Positions 24,645 to 34,317 of a stretch of DNA of 64,000 nucleotides are shown here, in pieces (the first letter of the stretch is position 1; every line of letters begins with the position of its first letter). Source of the DNA: Mycobacterium intracellulare ATCC 13950 (GTDB lineage: Bacteria; Actinomycetota; Actinomycetes; Mycobacteriales; Mycobacteriaceae). The stretch spans positions 1,054,001 to 1,118,000 of the forward strand of contig NC_016946.1 of the NCBI RefSeq assembly GCF_000277125.1, in the 5' to 3' direction. The position numbers and the translations under genes were made by a program. The notes under the pieces are model-generated. The model made no database searches. It had not been told where the DNA came from and saw only the letters and a program-made list of their open reading frames with translations.

Positions 24645-25058
24645 ATGGATGGACAGCCGTCGGTATTGCTCAGACCAACTATTCGTACGGCTTTCGATCC
24701 GGGCTCCCGGCAAGACGTTGACGCTCTGCGCTGTGAGCTGGCCAGCGAAGGGCGCAACGTCACCCTCCGAATGCCTGATGCCGGCAAGTTCGCCGTTCAG
24801 ACGCCGGAATCGGTCAGCGTCTACATCCTCGCCGGCGTGACAACCCAATTCCTGTCCCTGTTGCTGGCCGATATCTCCGACAGCATCAAACGGTGGCTGG
24901 TCAGGCGTTTCAACAAGGACGACAAGGCCAGCGCGCAGGCCGTGACAATCTACGTGCATGGCAAGGCCGTCAAAAGCATTCTCGGGAGAAGCGCCGACGA
25001 CATCGAGGACGTGTCCACGTACCTGGAGGGCTGGGACGCAACGGCGACCCGCCCCTGA
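24645..25058 (+). CDS. Conserved hypothetical protein
   Basis: A 137-aa protein starting MDGQPSVLLRPTIRTAFDPG. It has a hydrophobic stretch in the middle (SVSVYILAGVTTQFLSLLLA) that is either a membrane-associated helix or a buried core, followed by a charged region (KRWLVRRFNKDDKASAQ) and a beta-rich tail. It is the first chromosomal gene right of attR, co-directional with the methyltransferase downstream. I do not recognise a family. The start follows CCAGGG; no in-frame alternative looks better. Confidence 0.65.
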   Translation: MDGQPSVLLRPTIRTAFDPGSRQDVDALRCELASEGRNVTLRMPDAGKFAVQTPESVSVYILAGVTTQFLSLLLADISDSIKRWLVRRFNKDDKASAQAVTIYVHGKAVKSILGRSADDIEDVSTYLEGWDATATRP

Positions 25059-25076
25059 ACGCCCCACTCGCGGTAA

Positions 25077-26345
<1,269 letters not shown>

Positions 26346-26430
26346 CACCCGGTCGACGTGGTTCAGCGTCGGACCAACATTTTGGGCCTGCCCACGCCGG
26401 AGCAAACCGTCACTCATACACTGACCCAGC

Positions 26431-27228
26431 ATGGGCATGCTGTTCGGTCTCGCGCCGTGGATTGTGTATTGGGTCCTTGTCGGAAACGTTCCCTTCGCCG
26501 CTGCAGTACTGGTCGCGCTGGCGGTCGCCGCCGCCGGCCTGGGGCTGGGCGGCGCGACGGGCAGGCGGTGGCAGTTCTTTGACTTCGCTTCTGTCGCAGC
26601 GCTTTTGATCCTCACTGTGCTGACTTTCACGCTCAGTCAGTCGTTCCTCGAGCGGTGGCTACTGACGCTCAGCAACGCCGGGATCTTGGTGGTGACACTG
26701 GTGGGGATGCTGGTCGGCAAGCCGTTCGTGGCCGAGTTCGCCGCCGCGGAGCACGCGCCCGACGTCGCCAAAACCGAGCTGTTCGGCCGCGTCGTCCAGG
26801 TCCTCGGCTGGGTCTGGGTCGCGACGTTCGCCGCCATGACGGTCTCCTCGGCCGTCCCGTCGATCGTGCAACGGCCCGCGGCGAACGCCTCCGCCCTGAT
26901 CCTGGACACCAAGACCCCGCTGTCCTTCCTCTGCTACTGGATCATCCCCTTCGGGCTGGTGGGCCTGGCCGCGGTGGCCTCGCGGCTGCTGCCCGACCGG
27001 ATGCTGGCCGGGATCGACGATGTGGCGCGGGAAACCTCCTTCGTCGCCTACGACGAGGCCACCATCGACGAGCTGTACTTCCTCGCCCAGGAACACGCCA
27101 ACCGAGAGGTGGGCCCGGGCAAGGAGGCCTACGCCGTCAAGGTCGGCGGGATGGGAACCCCGTTGACCGGAGACGAGTCCCGCAAGTCGTGGCCGTCGAC
27201 GTACAAGGTGCGCGACAAGCGGCACTGA
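26431..27228 (+). CDS. Multi-pass membrane protein of unknown function
   Basis: A 265-aa protein with about six hydrophobic segments in the first 190 residues (for example APWIVYWVLVGNVPFAAAVL and ILVVTLVGMLVGKPFV) and a soluble C-terminal tail of about 70 residues ending TYKVRDKRH. The tail includes DELYFLAQEHANREVGPGKE. No transporter or enzyme motif is visible. It is separated from the methyltransferase by 85 bp and followed after 18 bp by the leader peptide of the DUF427 gene, so it may share a transcript with the latter. Confidence 0.75.
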   Translation: MGMLFGLAPWIVYWVLVGNVPFAAAVLVALAVAAAGLGLGGATGRRWQFFDFASVAALLILTVLTFTLSQSFLERWLLTLSNAGILVVTLVGMLVGKPFVAEFAAAEHAPDVAKTELFGRVVQVLGWVWVATFAAMTVSSAVPSIVQRPAANASALILDTKTPLSFLCYWIIPFGLVGLAAVASRLLPDRMLAGIDDVARETSFVAYDEATIDELYFLAQEHANREVGPGKEAYAVKVGGMGTPLTGDESRKSWPSTYKVRDKRH

Positions 27229-27246
27229 ACCCGACAAGGAGTCGTG

Positions 27247-27315
27247 ATGAACGCGCCCAGCCCGACGGAGGGCATCGTGTGGATTCACCACCTGCCCGGA
27301 TACGGCCGACCATGA
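27247..27315 (+). CDS. 22-codon leader peptide coupled to the DUF427 gene
   Basis: ATG 27247 sits 6 bp after a strong AAGGAG, codes MNAPSPTEGIVWIHHLPGYG then RP, and stops with TGA overlapping the next gene's ATG (ATGA). The DUF427 start itself has no ribosome-binding site, so ribosomes reading this peptide probably supply it by re-initiation. Too short to be recognised; may be only a translation device. Confidence 0.5.
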   Translation: MNAPSPTEGIVWIHHLPGYGRP

Positions 27316-28073
27316 CCGACTATCCGCAAATGGCCGCCGCCCGGGGCAGGATCGAGCCCGCGCCCCGGCGGGTCCGTGGCTTTCTCGGCGACGCGCTGGT
27401 CTTCGACACCACCGCCGCGCGCTACGTGTGGGAGGTCCCCTACTACCCGCAGTACTACATTCCGCTGGCCGACGTCCGCACCGAGTTCCTGCGCGACGAG
27501 AACCACGCGCAGACAGTGCAATTCGGCCCGTCGCGGCTGTACTCCCTGGTGGCCGAAGGCCAGACGCATGCGTCCGCCGCGCGGGTATTCGACGCCGACA
27601 GCGACAGCCCGCTGGCGGGCACCGTGCGGTTCGAATGGAATCCGTTGCGCTGGTTCGAAGAGGACGAGCCGGTCTACGGTCACCCGCGCAACCCCTATTC
27701 GCGTGTCGACGCCCTGCGCTCGCACCGCCATGTCCGGGTGGAGCTCGACGGAATCACCTTGGCGGCCACCAAATCTCCCGTGTTGCTGTTCGAAACAGGC
27801 TTGCCCACAAGGTATTACATCGATCCTACCGACGTCGTCTTCGAGCACCTGCAACCCAGCACCACACAGACATTGTGCCCGTACAAGGGAACGACGTCGG
27901 GATATTGGTCGGTGCGAGTGGGTGACATCGTGCACGAGGACCTGGCGTGGACCTACCACTATCCGCTGCCCGCGGTCGGTCAGATCGCCGGCCTGATCGC
28001 CTTCTACAACGAAAAGGTCGACATCGTCGTCGACGGGGCCCCATTGGCGCGGCCGCAGACGCAGTTCAGCTAG
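27312..28073 (+). CDS. DUF427-family protein, Rv1056-like
   Basis: A 253-aa soluble protein with two copies of the DUF427 fold: the first around VRGFLGDALVFDTTAARYVW and YYPQYYIPLADV, the second around VRVELDGITLAATKSPVLLF with TRYYIDPTDV and CPYKGTTSGYWSV, a typical DUF427 ending. The biochemical role is unknown. M. tuberculosis Rv1056 has the same length and the same neighbour (Rv1057), so this is the likely ortholog. The start ATG 27312 overlaps the stop of a 22-codon leader; starting further upstream in this frame would enter non-homologous sequence. Confidence 0.88.
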   Translation: MTDYPQMAAARGRIEPAPRRVRGFLGDALVFDTTAARYVWEVPYYPQYYIPLADVRTEFLRDENHAQTVQFGPSRLYSLVAEGQTHASAARVFDADSDSPLAGTVRFEWNPLRWFEEDEPVYGHPRNPYSRVDALRSHRHVRVELDGITLAATKSPVLLFETGLPTRYYIDPTDVVFEHLQPSTTQTLCPYKGTTSGYWSVRVGDIVHEDLAWTYHYPLPAVGQIAGLIAFYNEKVDIVVDGAPLARPQTQFS

Positions 28074-28256
28074 CGGCGGCGGCCGAATCGCGGCGGTGTG
28101 ATATTCGCCTCGCTGACGGCAAATCCTGAGAATTCCTTACTAAAGCCTCGGTCGAGCGGAAACGCGAATCGTTAGCGGTGTAAGCAAAATCCGCCGGAAG
28201 CGGGTTTGCGTGCGTTTCGCTACGGGTAAGCGATTGCGATACAGCGTGATTGGAAG

Positions 28257-28273
28257 TCTGAGCAGAACCTGAG
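28257..28273. promoter_or_regulatory. Direct repeat upstream of the beta-propeller gene
   Basis: TCTGAG (28257) and CCTGAG (28268) are spaced by 11 bp; on the other strand they read CTCAGG-TTCTG-CTCAGA, which resembles the loose direct repeats bound by MprA. They lie in the 397-bp gap 28074-28470, which is AT-richer than its surroundings and should hold the promoter and TrcR-type operator of the next gene. No gene is seen in the gap. Confidence 0.3.
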
Positions 28274-28470
28274 TGCGCCGAGTGACGTAGCTAACGTCGG
28301 GCATTTCGAACTGCTTTAAGGCGATTTTTGGTCAGTAGACTACCGAAAACCAGTCTCGTCAGCGCCTTTCGGTGCTGAAAGCCGGTGGATCCGGAGGCCA
28401 AATCGTCGCGTGTGTGCGGCGGCGCCACTTGGCCACCAGGGCCGACGAACACAGCAAAGGCGGTACCAGC

Positions 28471-29562
28471 GTGAGTGATGCATACGACCCAACGGCGGCC
28501 GGGTTCTCGGTCGACGACACCGCGGTGGTTCGAGTCCCGGTGCACCACGGCCCGATCAGCGACATGGACCTCAGCGGCGACGGTCGCCGGCTGCTCGTCA
28601 CGAACTATGCCCGCGACGCGGTAACGGTCATCGACGCCCACACGCTTCGGGTCTCGAGCACCCTCGCCGGCCTCTGCGAACCGTCCGCCGTCGCCATGAG
28701 CAGCGCGGACGCGAACTACGCCTACGTCAGCACCGCCACCGCCGCCTACGACGCCATCGAAGTCATCGACGTCGTCACGAACTGGCGGATCGCCACGCAT
28801 CGGGTCGCGCACAGCGTGAGCGACCTGACGGTGAGTGCCGACGGAAAGCACCTGTACGCGAGCCGAAACGCCGTTCGCGGCGCCGACGTGACGGTCCTGG
28901 ACACCACCACGGGCGAACTCGAGGTGATCGAACTGGCCACCGCACCCGGCACGACCACCGCATGCGTGCGGGCCAGCGCCGACGGCCGGCGCCTCTACGT
29001 CGGGGTCAACGGGCCGAACGGCGGCAGCCTCGCCGTCGTCGAAACCCGCACCCGATCCGATGGCGGCCGGGTGGGCGGCCGCTCGCGCGTGGTCGGCACG
29101 ATCGAGCTCGGTCTGCCCGTCCGCGATGTGGCGCTGAGCAGCGACGGCGCCACGGCATACGTCGCCAGTTGCGGCCCGGTCGTGGGCTCGGTGCTCGACG
29201 TCATCGACACCCGCGCGAACAAACTCGTCAAGACGCACAAGATCAACGAGATCACCGGGCCGCTGGCGCGGATGACGCTCAGCCGCGACGGCGAGCGGGC
29301 CTACCTGGTCAGCGACGACCGCGTCACGGTGCTGGGCACGCGCGCGCTCGACGTCCTCGGCGAGGTCACGGTGACCAAGAACCCGTCCTGCGTGCTGGAA
29401 AGCCCCGACGGCAGCCACCTGTACGTCGCCGACTACTCCGGAGTGCTCACCGCGGCGCGCATCGACTCGGGCCAGACGCCACACAGCGGCGACGCGGATC
29501 ACCCGGACGCGACCGCGGGCTGGCTGTTCGATGTGCCCCAGTGGGAGCCGGCGCTGGCCTAG
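28471..29562 (+). CDS. Beta-propeller protein, Rv1057-like (TrcR target)
   Basis: A 363-aa protein from GTG 28471 (site AAAGGCGG); an in-frame GTG at 28372 would give 396 aa, close to my memory of Rv1057 (393 aa), so the start is open. The sequence is a series of about seven repeats of the YncE/WD-like type, with recurrent segments such as LSGDGRRLLVTNYARDAVTV, VSADGKHLYASRNAVRG, LSSDGATAYVASCG and ESPDGSHLYVADYSGV. This forms a beta-propeller, probably a binding scaffold. In M. tuberculosis the gene is stress- and macrophage-induced and repressed by TrcR; trcR/trcS are 20 kb away here. Confidence 0.88.
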   Translation: MSDAYDPTAAGFSVDDTAVVRVPVHHGPISDMDLSGDGRRLLVTNYARDAVTVIDAHTLRVSSTLAGLCEPSAVAMSSADANYAYVSTATAAYDAIEVIDVVTNWRIATHRVAHSVSDLTVSADGKHLYASRNAVRGADVTVLDTTTGELEVIELATAPGTTTACVRASADGRRLYVGVNGPNGGSLAVVETRTRSDGGRVGGRSRVVGTIELGLPVRDVALSSDGATAYVASCGPVVGSVLDVIDTRANKLVKTHKINEITGPLARMTLSRDGERAYLVSDDRVTVLGTRALDVLGEVTVTKNPSCVLESPDGSHLYVADYSGVLTAARIDSGQTPHSGDADHPDATAGWLFDVPQWEPALA

Positions 29563-29615
29563 CCGGCTGCACTGCGGGACGGCGCGGCGCCCGGAGTGTG
29601 TGAATCCTCGCCCTC

Positions 29616-29624
29616 GAGTGTGAA
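29616..29624 (+). repeat. Left arm of palindromic intergenic repeat around IS30 copy 1
   Basis: GAGTGTGAA, preceded at about 29594 by a related GAGTGTGTGAA. The partner arm on the other side of the IS is TTCACCCTC (30979-30987) with further CACACTC copies at 31001 and 31044, next to the hairpin GGCGTGTCGCC. The IS has therefore split a pre-existing repeat. Confidence 0.6.
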
Positions 29625-29644
29625 TCCTGGGCCGGGGATCGTCG

Positions 29645-30959
29645 GGGCGGTTTCAAGGTTTGGTTGCAACAGTGGTTCCTGTCGGAGTTGACAGTAGCCG
29701 GTTGAGGACCTGGGCGGGGCTGTCCCAACCGAAGCGTTTACGTGGGCGTTCGTTGAGTTCGGCGGCAACCTCGGCGAGGTAGTCCACCGAGTGCACGGAT
29801 AAGTCGGTGCCTTTCGGGAAGTATTGGCGCAGAAGGCCATTGGTGTTCTCGTTGCTGCCACGCTGCCAGGGTGAGTGCGGATCGCAGAAGTAGATGTCGA
29901 TGCCGGCGTCGATACTGATGCGGGCATGGCGCAGCATCTCGTGGCCTTGATCCCAGGTCAGCGAGCGGCGCAGCGCTTCAGGCAGGGTTTTGATGGTGGT
30001 GATCATCGCCTCAGCCACCGTGTCGGGATCGCGCCGGGCGGGCAGGTGCAGCAGTTGCACGAATCCGGTGGAGCGTTCCACCAGGGTGCCGATCTGGGAA
30101 TGCTGGTTTTTGCCCAGGATCAGATCGCCCTCCCAGTGCCCGGGCACCGCGCGGTCAGCAGCCTCGGCGGGCCGCTCGCTGATGTTGACCATGCCCGGGA
30201 TGCGGCCACAGCCAGTGCGGGCGCCGACCCTGGCACGTGGCTTGCGTAAGGCCCGCCCGGTCCGCAAACACTTGGTCAACTCGCGGCGCAGTTCCCCGCG
30301 TCCTTGCACGTAGAGCGCCTTGTAGATGGTTTCGTGGGACACCTGCATCTCCGGGCGATCGGGATAAGTCTTGGCCAACACCGAAGCGATCTGCTCGGGG
30401 CTGTACTTCTTGGCTAACCACGCTTGCACCTCGGTGCGCAAGACCGGGCAGCGACCCAGCTTGCCGGTCTTAGGCCGGCGCGCTCGCTGCTCACTGCGCA
30501 GCTGAGCAATCCGCGCCGAATAGCCTGATTTCGCGTCCCAGCCGGCCCGGCGGGCTCCGAAGCGATACCGGGCGCGATACCGGCCCACATACCCTCGCAT
30601 CACGCCGTTGTGGGCGATCTCGCGCATGATCGTCGAAGGGGCCCGGCCCAACCGACGTGCCATCGAGCGGATCGACTCGCCTTGAGCCGCGCCGATCATG
30701 ATCTGTTCGCGCTCATCCGCAGACAGCCGCGGCCGTTTCTGCCCCTCAGGGACAACCCATCGTGGATTCACGCCACCAAATCTGCGAAACCACTTGCTCC
30801 CGCACGTCGCCGACACGCCGACCGCACCCCCGGCATCCTCCGACGACAACCCCGCCGCGATCAATTCCCAATACCGACGCTGCACCGCCAACAGCTGAGG
30901 CTCACCCGTCATCAACACCCCTAACTACGAAGTGTTGCAATCACCCCTTGAGCCCAAGC
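29645..30959 (-). mobile_element. IS30-family insertion sequence, copy 1
   Basis: A 1315-bp segment shared, in opposite orientation, with 43699-45013. The ends carry related inverted repeats, GGGCTCAAGGGGTGATTGCA and GGCGGTTTCAAGGTTTGGTT, both leading into TTGCAACA. One long transposase gene fills it. The exact outermost bases (1-3 bp) and the 2-bp target duplication cannot be fixed by eye. Confidence 0.88.
29653..30918 (-). CDS. IS30-family transposase, copy 1
   Basis: A 421-aa transposase. It has an N-terminal HTH region (LSADEREQIMIGAAQGESIR and SMARRLGRAPSTIMREIAHN), a basic middle, and the DDE integrase core: first Asp in GHWEGDLILGK, second Asp in LTWDQGHEM, and the Glu in SPWQRGSNENTNGLLRQYFP. 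This order and the final helix VAAELNERPRKRFGWDSP are typical of IS30. It appears intact and its protein is identical to that of copy 2 at 43740-45005, so the two copies are recent. Confidence 0.95.
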   Translation of the reverse strand: MLMTGEPQLLAVQRRYWELIAAGLSSEDAGGAVGVSATCGSKWFRRFGGVNPRWVVPEGQKRPRLSADEREQIMIGAAQGESIRSMARRLGRAPSTIMREIAHNGVMRGYVGRYRARYRFGARRAGWDAKSGYSARIAQLRSEQRARRPKTGKLGRCPVLRTEVQAWLAKKYSPEQIASVLAKTYPDRPEMQVSHETIYKALYVQGRGELRRELTKCLRTGRALRKPRARVGARTGCGRIPGMVNISERPAEAADRAVPGHWEGDLILGKNQHSQIGTLVERSTGFVQLLHLPARRDPDTVAEAMITTIKTLPEALRRSLTWDQGHEMLRHARISIDAGIDIYFCDPHSPWQRGSNENTNGLLRQYFPKGTDLSVHSVDYLAEVAAELNERPRKRFGWDSPAQVLNRLLSTPTGTTVATKP

Positions 30960-31251
30960 GGCGTGTCGCCGCCCAGCGTTCACCCTCAACTCCCGGGACG
31001 CACACTCAACGGCAGCGGGCGCGGGTCGTCGGCAGAGCACGCACACTCAACCGCAGAGTCATCCGAAAGGCCCGCCCGCCGAACGGGATCCACGTCGCGG
31101 GCGACCGGCACGGGTGGTTGCTGTCACGATCGCCGAAATCGGGCTTAGGGTGGAAGCGGCCGACGGCCCGTCGCCGTCGGCCCGGAATGCGGGCGCGGCA
31201 TTTCGCGGCTTGGCACGGACGGTGCCGCGCGGAGAGTGAGGCGGTACATCG

Positions 31252-32883
31252 ATGGACGGCACGATGCAGGACTATCCGTTGACGATCACCGCGATCATGC
31301 GCCATGGCTGCCGCGTTCACGGGGATCGCACCGTCACCACCGCCACCGGGGACGGCTACCGCACGACGAGCTATCGGGAACTGGGCTGCCGGGCCGCCCA
31401 GCTGGCGAATGCGTTGCGCCGGCTCGGGGTGACCGGTGACCAACGGGTCGCGACGTTCATGTGGAACAACTCCGAGCACCTGACGGCGTACCTGGCGGTG
31501 CCCTCGATGGGCGCCGTACTGCACACCCTCAACATCCGCCTGTTCCCCGAACAGATCGCCTACGTCGCCAACGAAGCCGAAGACCAGGTGGTGCTGGTCG
31601 ACGCCTCCCTGATCAACGTGCTCGCCCCGGTGCTGCCCCGCCTCGAGACCGTGCACACCGTGATCGCCGTCGGCGAGGGCGACACCGAACCGCTGCGGGA
31701 ATCGGGCAAGACCGTGCTGGACTACGCCGACGCCATCGCCGCGGAGCCGACCGAATTCGACTGGCCGCACATCGACGAGAAATCCGCGGCGGCGATGTGC
31801 TACACCAGCGGGACCACCGGCAACCCGAAAGGCGTGGTGTACAGCCATCGTTCGAGTTACCTGCACACCATGGCGGCGTCCACCACGAACGGCATCGGCG
31901 TCGGGGCCGTCGACAGCGTGCTGGCGATCGTGCCGATGTTCCACGCCAACGCCTGGGGACTGCCGTACGCGGCGCTGATGGCCGGCGCCGACTTGGTGCT
32001 GCCGGATCGCCACCTCGACCCGGCATCGGTGGTCGGCATGGTAGAAGACCTGCGCCCCACCGTGACCGGCGCGGTGCCGACGATCTGGAACGCCGTCCTG
32101 CACCACCTCGAGGACGACCCCGACCACGACCTGTCGTCGCTGCGGCTGGTGGTCTGCGGCGGCTCGGCCGTCCCGGTCTCGCTGATGCGCACCTTCGAGG
32201 AAAAGCACGACGTGCAGATCCGGCAGCTGTGGGGCATGACGGAGACGTCGCCGCTGGCGACCATGGCCTGGCCACCGCCGGGCACCCCCGAGGACCAGCA
32301 CTGGGCCTTCCGCGGAACCCAGGGCCAACCGGTCTGCGGGGTGGAGATGCGGATCGTCGACGACGACGGCCAGGTGCTGCCCAACGACGGCGTCGCCGTG
32401 GGGGAGGTGGAGGTCCGCGGCCCGTGGATCGCCGGCTCCTACTACCTGGGCCACGACGAGTCGAAGTTCGACTCCGGCTGGCTGCGCACCGGCGACGTGG
32501 GCCGCATCGACGGCCGCGGTTTCGTCACGCTGACCGACCGGGCCAAAGACGTCATCAAATCCGGCGGGGAATGGATCTCCTCGGTGGAGCTGGAGAACGT
32601 CCTCATCGGCCACCCCGAGGTGGTCGAGGCCGCGGTGGTCGGCGTCCCCGACGAACGCTGGGAGGAACGCCCACTCGCGGTGATCGTGGCCAAGGAGGGC
32701 GCGTCGGTCAGCCCGGGGCAGCTGCGAAACTTCCTCGCGGACAAGGTCGCTCGGTGGTGGCTGCCCGAACGGTGGACGTTCGTCGACGAGATCCCCCGCA
32801 CCAGCGTCGGCAAGTACGACAAGAAAGCCATTCGCTCGCGCTACGCCGAAGACGGCTACCAGGTGGTCGAAGCCCGCGACTGA
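31252..32883 (+). CDS. fadD14: Acyl-CoA synthetase FadD14
   Basis: ATP-dependent fatty acid-CoA ligase of the ANL superfamily; it activates a carboxylic acid as acyl-AMP and then acyl-CoA. The 543-aa protein contains the AMP-binding P-loop CYTSGTTGNPKGVVYSH, the A5 motif LWGMTETSPLATMAWP, the A8 hinge SGWLRTGDVGRID and the catalytic Lys in RTSVGKYDKKAI. Length and position after Rv1057 match M. tuberculosis FadD14 (Rv1058). It belongs to the medium-chain-like branch with the conserved HANAWGLPYAA motif. The 292 bp upstream hold the IS30-split repeats. Substrate unknown. Confidence 0.9.
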   Translation: MDGTMQDYPLTITAIMRHGCRVHGDRTVTTATGDGYRTTSYRELGCRAAQLANALRRLGVTGDQRVATFMWNNSEHLTAYLAVPSMGAVLHTLNIRLFPEQIAYVANEAEDQVVLVDASLINVLAPVLPRLETVHTVIAVGEGDTEPLRESGKTVLDYADAIAAEPTEFDWPHIDEKSAAAMCYTSGTTGNPKGVVYSHRSSYLHTMAASTTNGIGVGAVDSVLAIVPMFHANAWGLPYAALMAGADLVLPDRHLDPASVVGMVEDLRPTVTGAVPTIWNAVLHHLEDDPDHDLSSLRLVVCGGSAVPVSLMRTFEEKHDVQIRQLWGMTETSPLATMAWPPPGTPEDQHWAFRGTQGQPVCGVEMRIVDDDGQVLPNDGVAVGEVEVRGPWIAGSYYLGHDESKFDSGWLRTGDVGRIDGRGFVTLTDRAKDVIKSGGEWISSVELENVLIGHPEVVEAAVVGVPDERWEERPLAVIVAKEGASVSPGQLRNFLADKVARWWLPERWTFVDEIPRTSVGKYDKKAIRSRYAEDGYQVVEARD

Positions 32884-32918
32884 TCGACGCCGCAACGAGA
32901 CCGGAAAGGCTTGAGGCA

Positions 32919-33392
32919 GTGACACATTCACTCGTCGTCGACCAATCCGTCGTCACACCGGTCGCGGTGCACGACGCGTTCGGCCGGACGCTGCCGATGC
33001 CACTGCCCACGCTGTTCAACCGCTGGTACGGCCCGTTCCCGCCGATCCGCGACGTGCGCGAGCAGACCGGCGCCTGGGACGCGGCGGGGCAGACCCGCAT
33101 CGTGCACCTGGCCGGCGGCGCCACCATGCGCGAGGAGCTGACCAGTGTCGACCCGCCGCGCTCGTTCGGCTACCGGCTCTGCGAGGTCACCGGCCCGATG
33201 GCGTTGCTGGTCGATCACGTTGTGGGCGAATGGATTTTCACACCGGCGGCCGCCGGAACCGAGATCACCTGGCGCTGGGACATCCACCCGAAGTCGCCGC
33301 GCACGGCCTGGGCGCTCCCGCTGCTGGGCAGGATGTGGAAGGGCTACGCGCGGCGCGCGCTGGCCAACTTGTCGGCCTTGCTGACGAAGTGA
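32919..33392 (+). CDS. SRPBCC-like conserved protein, Rv1060-like
   Basis: A 157-aa protein from GTG 32919, 35 bp after fadD14. The pattern of alternating strands with MREELTSVDPPRSFGYRLCE, PMALLVDHVVGEWIFTPAAA and GTEITWRWDI is that of a polyketide-cyclase/SRPBCC (START-like) ligand-binding fold. The C-terminal helix is amphipathic and basic (LGRMWKGYARRALANLSALL). The length equals Rv1060 in H37Rv, the next-but-one gene after fadD14 there; I see no counterpart of Rv1059 between them. The ligand is unknown. Confidence 0.75.
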   Translation: MTHSLVVDQSVVTPVAVHDAFGRTLPMPLPTLFNRWYGPFPPIRDVREQTGAWDAAGQTRIVHLAGGATMREELTSVDPPRSFGYRLCEVTGPMALLVDHVVGEWIFTPAAAGTEITWRWDIHPKSPRTAWALPLLGRMWKGYARRALANLSALLTK

Positions 33393-33420
33393 GAGCCGCG
33401 AACCGTTACGGTGTGAAGCC

Positions 33421-34311
33421 ATGTGCCGACTCTTTGGCCTGCACGCCGGGACGCACGCGTGCACCGCGACCTTCTGGCTGCTGGACGCGCCGGACAGCCT
33501 GTCCGAACAGAGCCGGCGAAACCCCGACGGCACCGGCCTGGGCATCTTCGACGAGCACGCCGCGCCGCACCTCTACAAGGAGCCGATAGCGGCCTGGCAG
33601 GACGCCGCATTCGCGACCGAGGCGCACCGGTTGACCGGCACCACCGTCATCGCCCACGTCCGCTACGCCACCACCGGCTCGCTCGACATCCGCAACACCC
33701 ACCCGTTTATGCAGGACGACCGGATCTTCGCGCACAACGGCGTCCTCGAAGGGCTGGACATCATCGACGAGCGGCTGCGCGAGATCGGTACCGCCGATTT
33801 GGTATTGGGCGACACCGACTCCGAGCGCGTGTTCGGCTTGATCACCGGCTCGATCCGGGCCCGCGGCGGCGACATCACCGCGGGGCTCGTCGACGCCATG
33901 CGATGGCTCGCCGAGCACGTTCCGATCTACGCGGTCAACGTGCTGCTGAGCACGGCCACCGACATGTGGGCGCTGCGTTACCCGCAAACCCACGAGCTCT
34001 ACGTCTTGGATCGATCCGACGGTGTGGCGTCCCAAGACCCCGAATTCGACTTGCACACCATACGAATTCACGCGCGCTCCGAGCACCTGTGCACGCGGCC
34101 GTCGGTGGTGTTCGCCACCGAACGCATGGACGCCGACCCGCGCTGGCGCCTTCTCGAGCCCGGCGAGCTGATTCACGTCGACGCCGGGTTGCGCGTCACC
34201 CGCAGTCTGGTGCTGCCCGAGCCGCCCAACCAGCTGTTGCGCCGCGAGGACCTGAGCACGCCGGTGGAGGACTCGCAACACGCCCTGCCGAGCACCCGGC
34301 GGCTGGTCTGA
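33421..34311 (+). CDS. Class II glutamine amidotransferase, YafJ-like (Rv1061)
   Basis: A 296-aa N-terminal-nucleophile hydrolase. The start MCRLFGLHAG leaves Cys2 as the catalytic nucleophile after removal of Met1. The glutaminase pocket is marked by RNPDGTGLGIF, HVRYATTGSLDIRNTHPF, FAHNGVLEGLD and GDTDSERVF. There is no synthase domain, so the acceptor of the ammonia is unknown. In H37Rv the same gene (Rv1061) precedes the patatin-like Rv1062, as here with a 6-bp gap, suggesting co-expression. Confidence 0.88.
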   Translation: MCRLFGLHAGTHACTATFWLLDAPDSLSEQSRRNPDGTGLGIFDEHAAPHLYKEPIAAWQDAAFATEAHRLTGTTVIAHVRYATTGSLDIRNTHPFMQDDRIFAHNGVLEGLDIIDERLREIGTADLVLGDTDSERVFGLITGSIRARGGDITAGLVDAMRWLAEHVPIYAVNVLLSTATDMWALRYPQTHELYVLDRSDGVASQDPEFDLHTIRIHARSEHLCTRPSVVFATERMDADPRWRLLEPGELIHVDAGLRVTRSLVLPEPPNQLLRREDLSTPVEDSQHALPSTRRLV

Positions 34312-34317
34312 GGACGT

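Noticed and set aside
28190..28220. SigE-type promoter (GGAA ... GTT) before the beta-propeller gene
   Set aside because: GGAAGC deviates from GGAAC and the spacing is not convincing; the match is too weak to list.
31461..33392. 643-codon frame on the plus strand over fadD14
   Set aside because: It is the out-of-frame shadow of fadD14, rich in Arg and Pro; only its last 157 codons (from GTG 32919) are a real gene.
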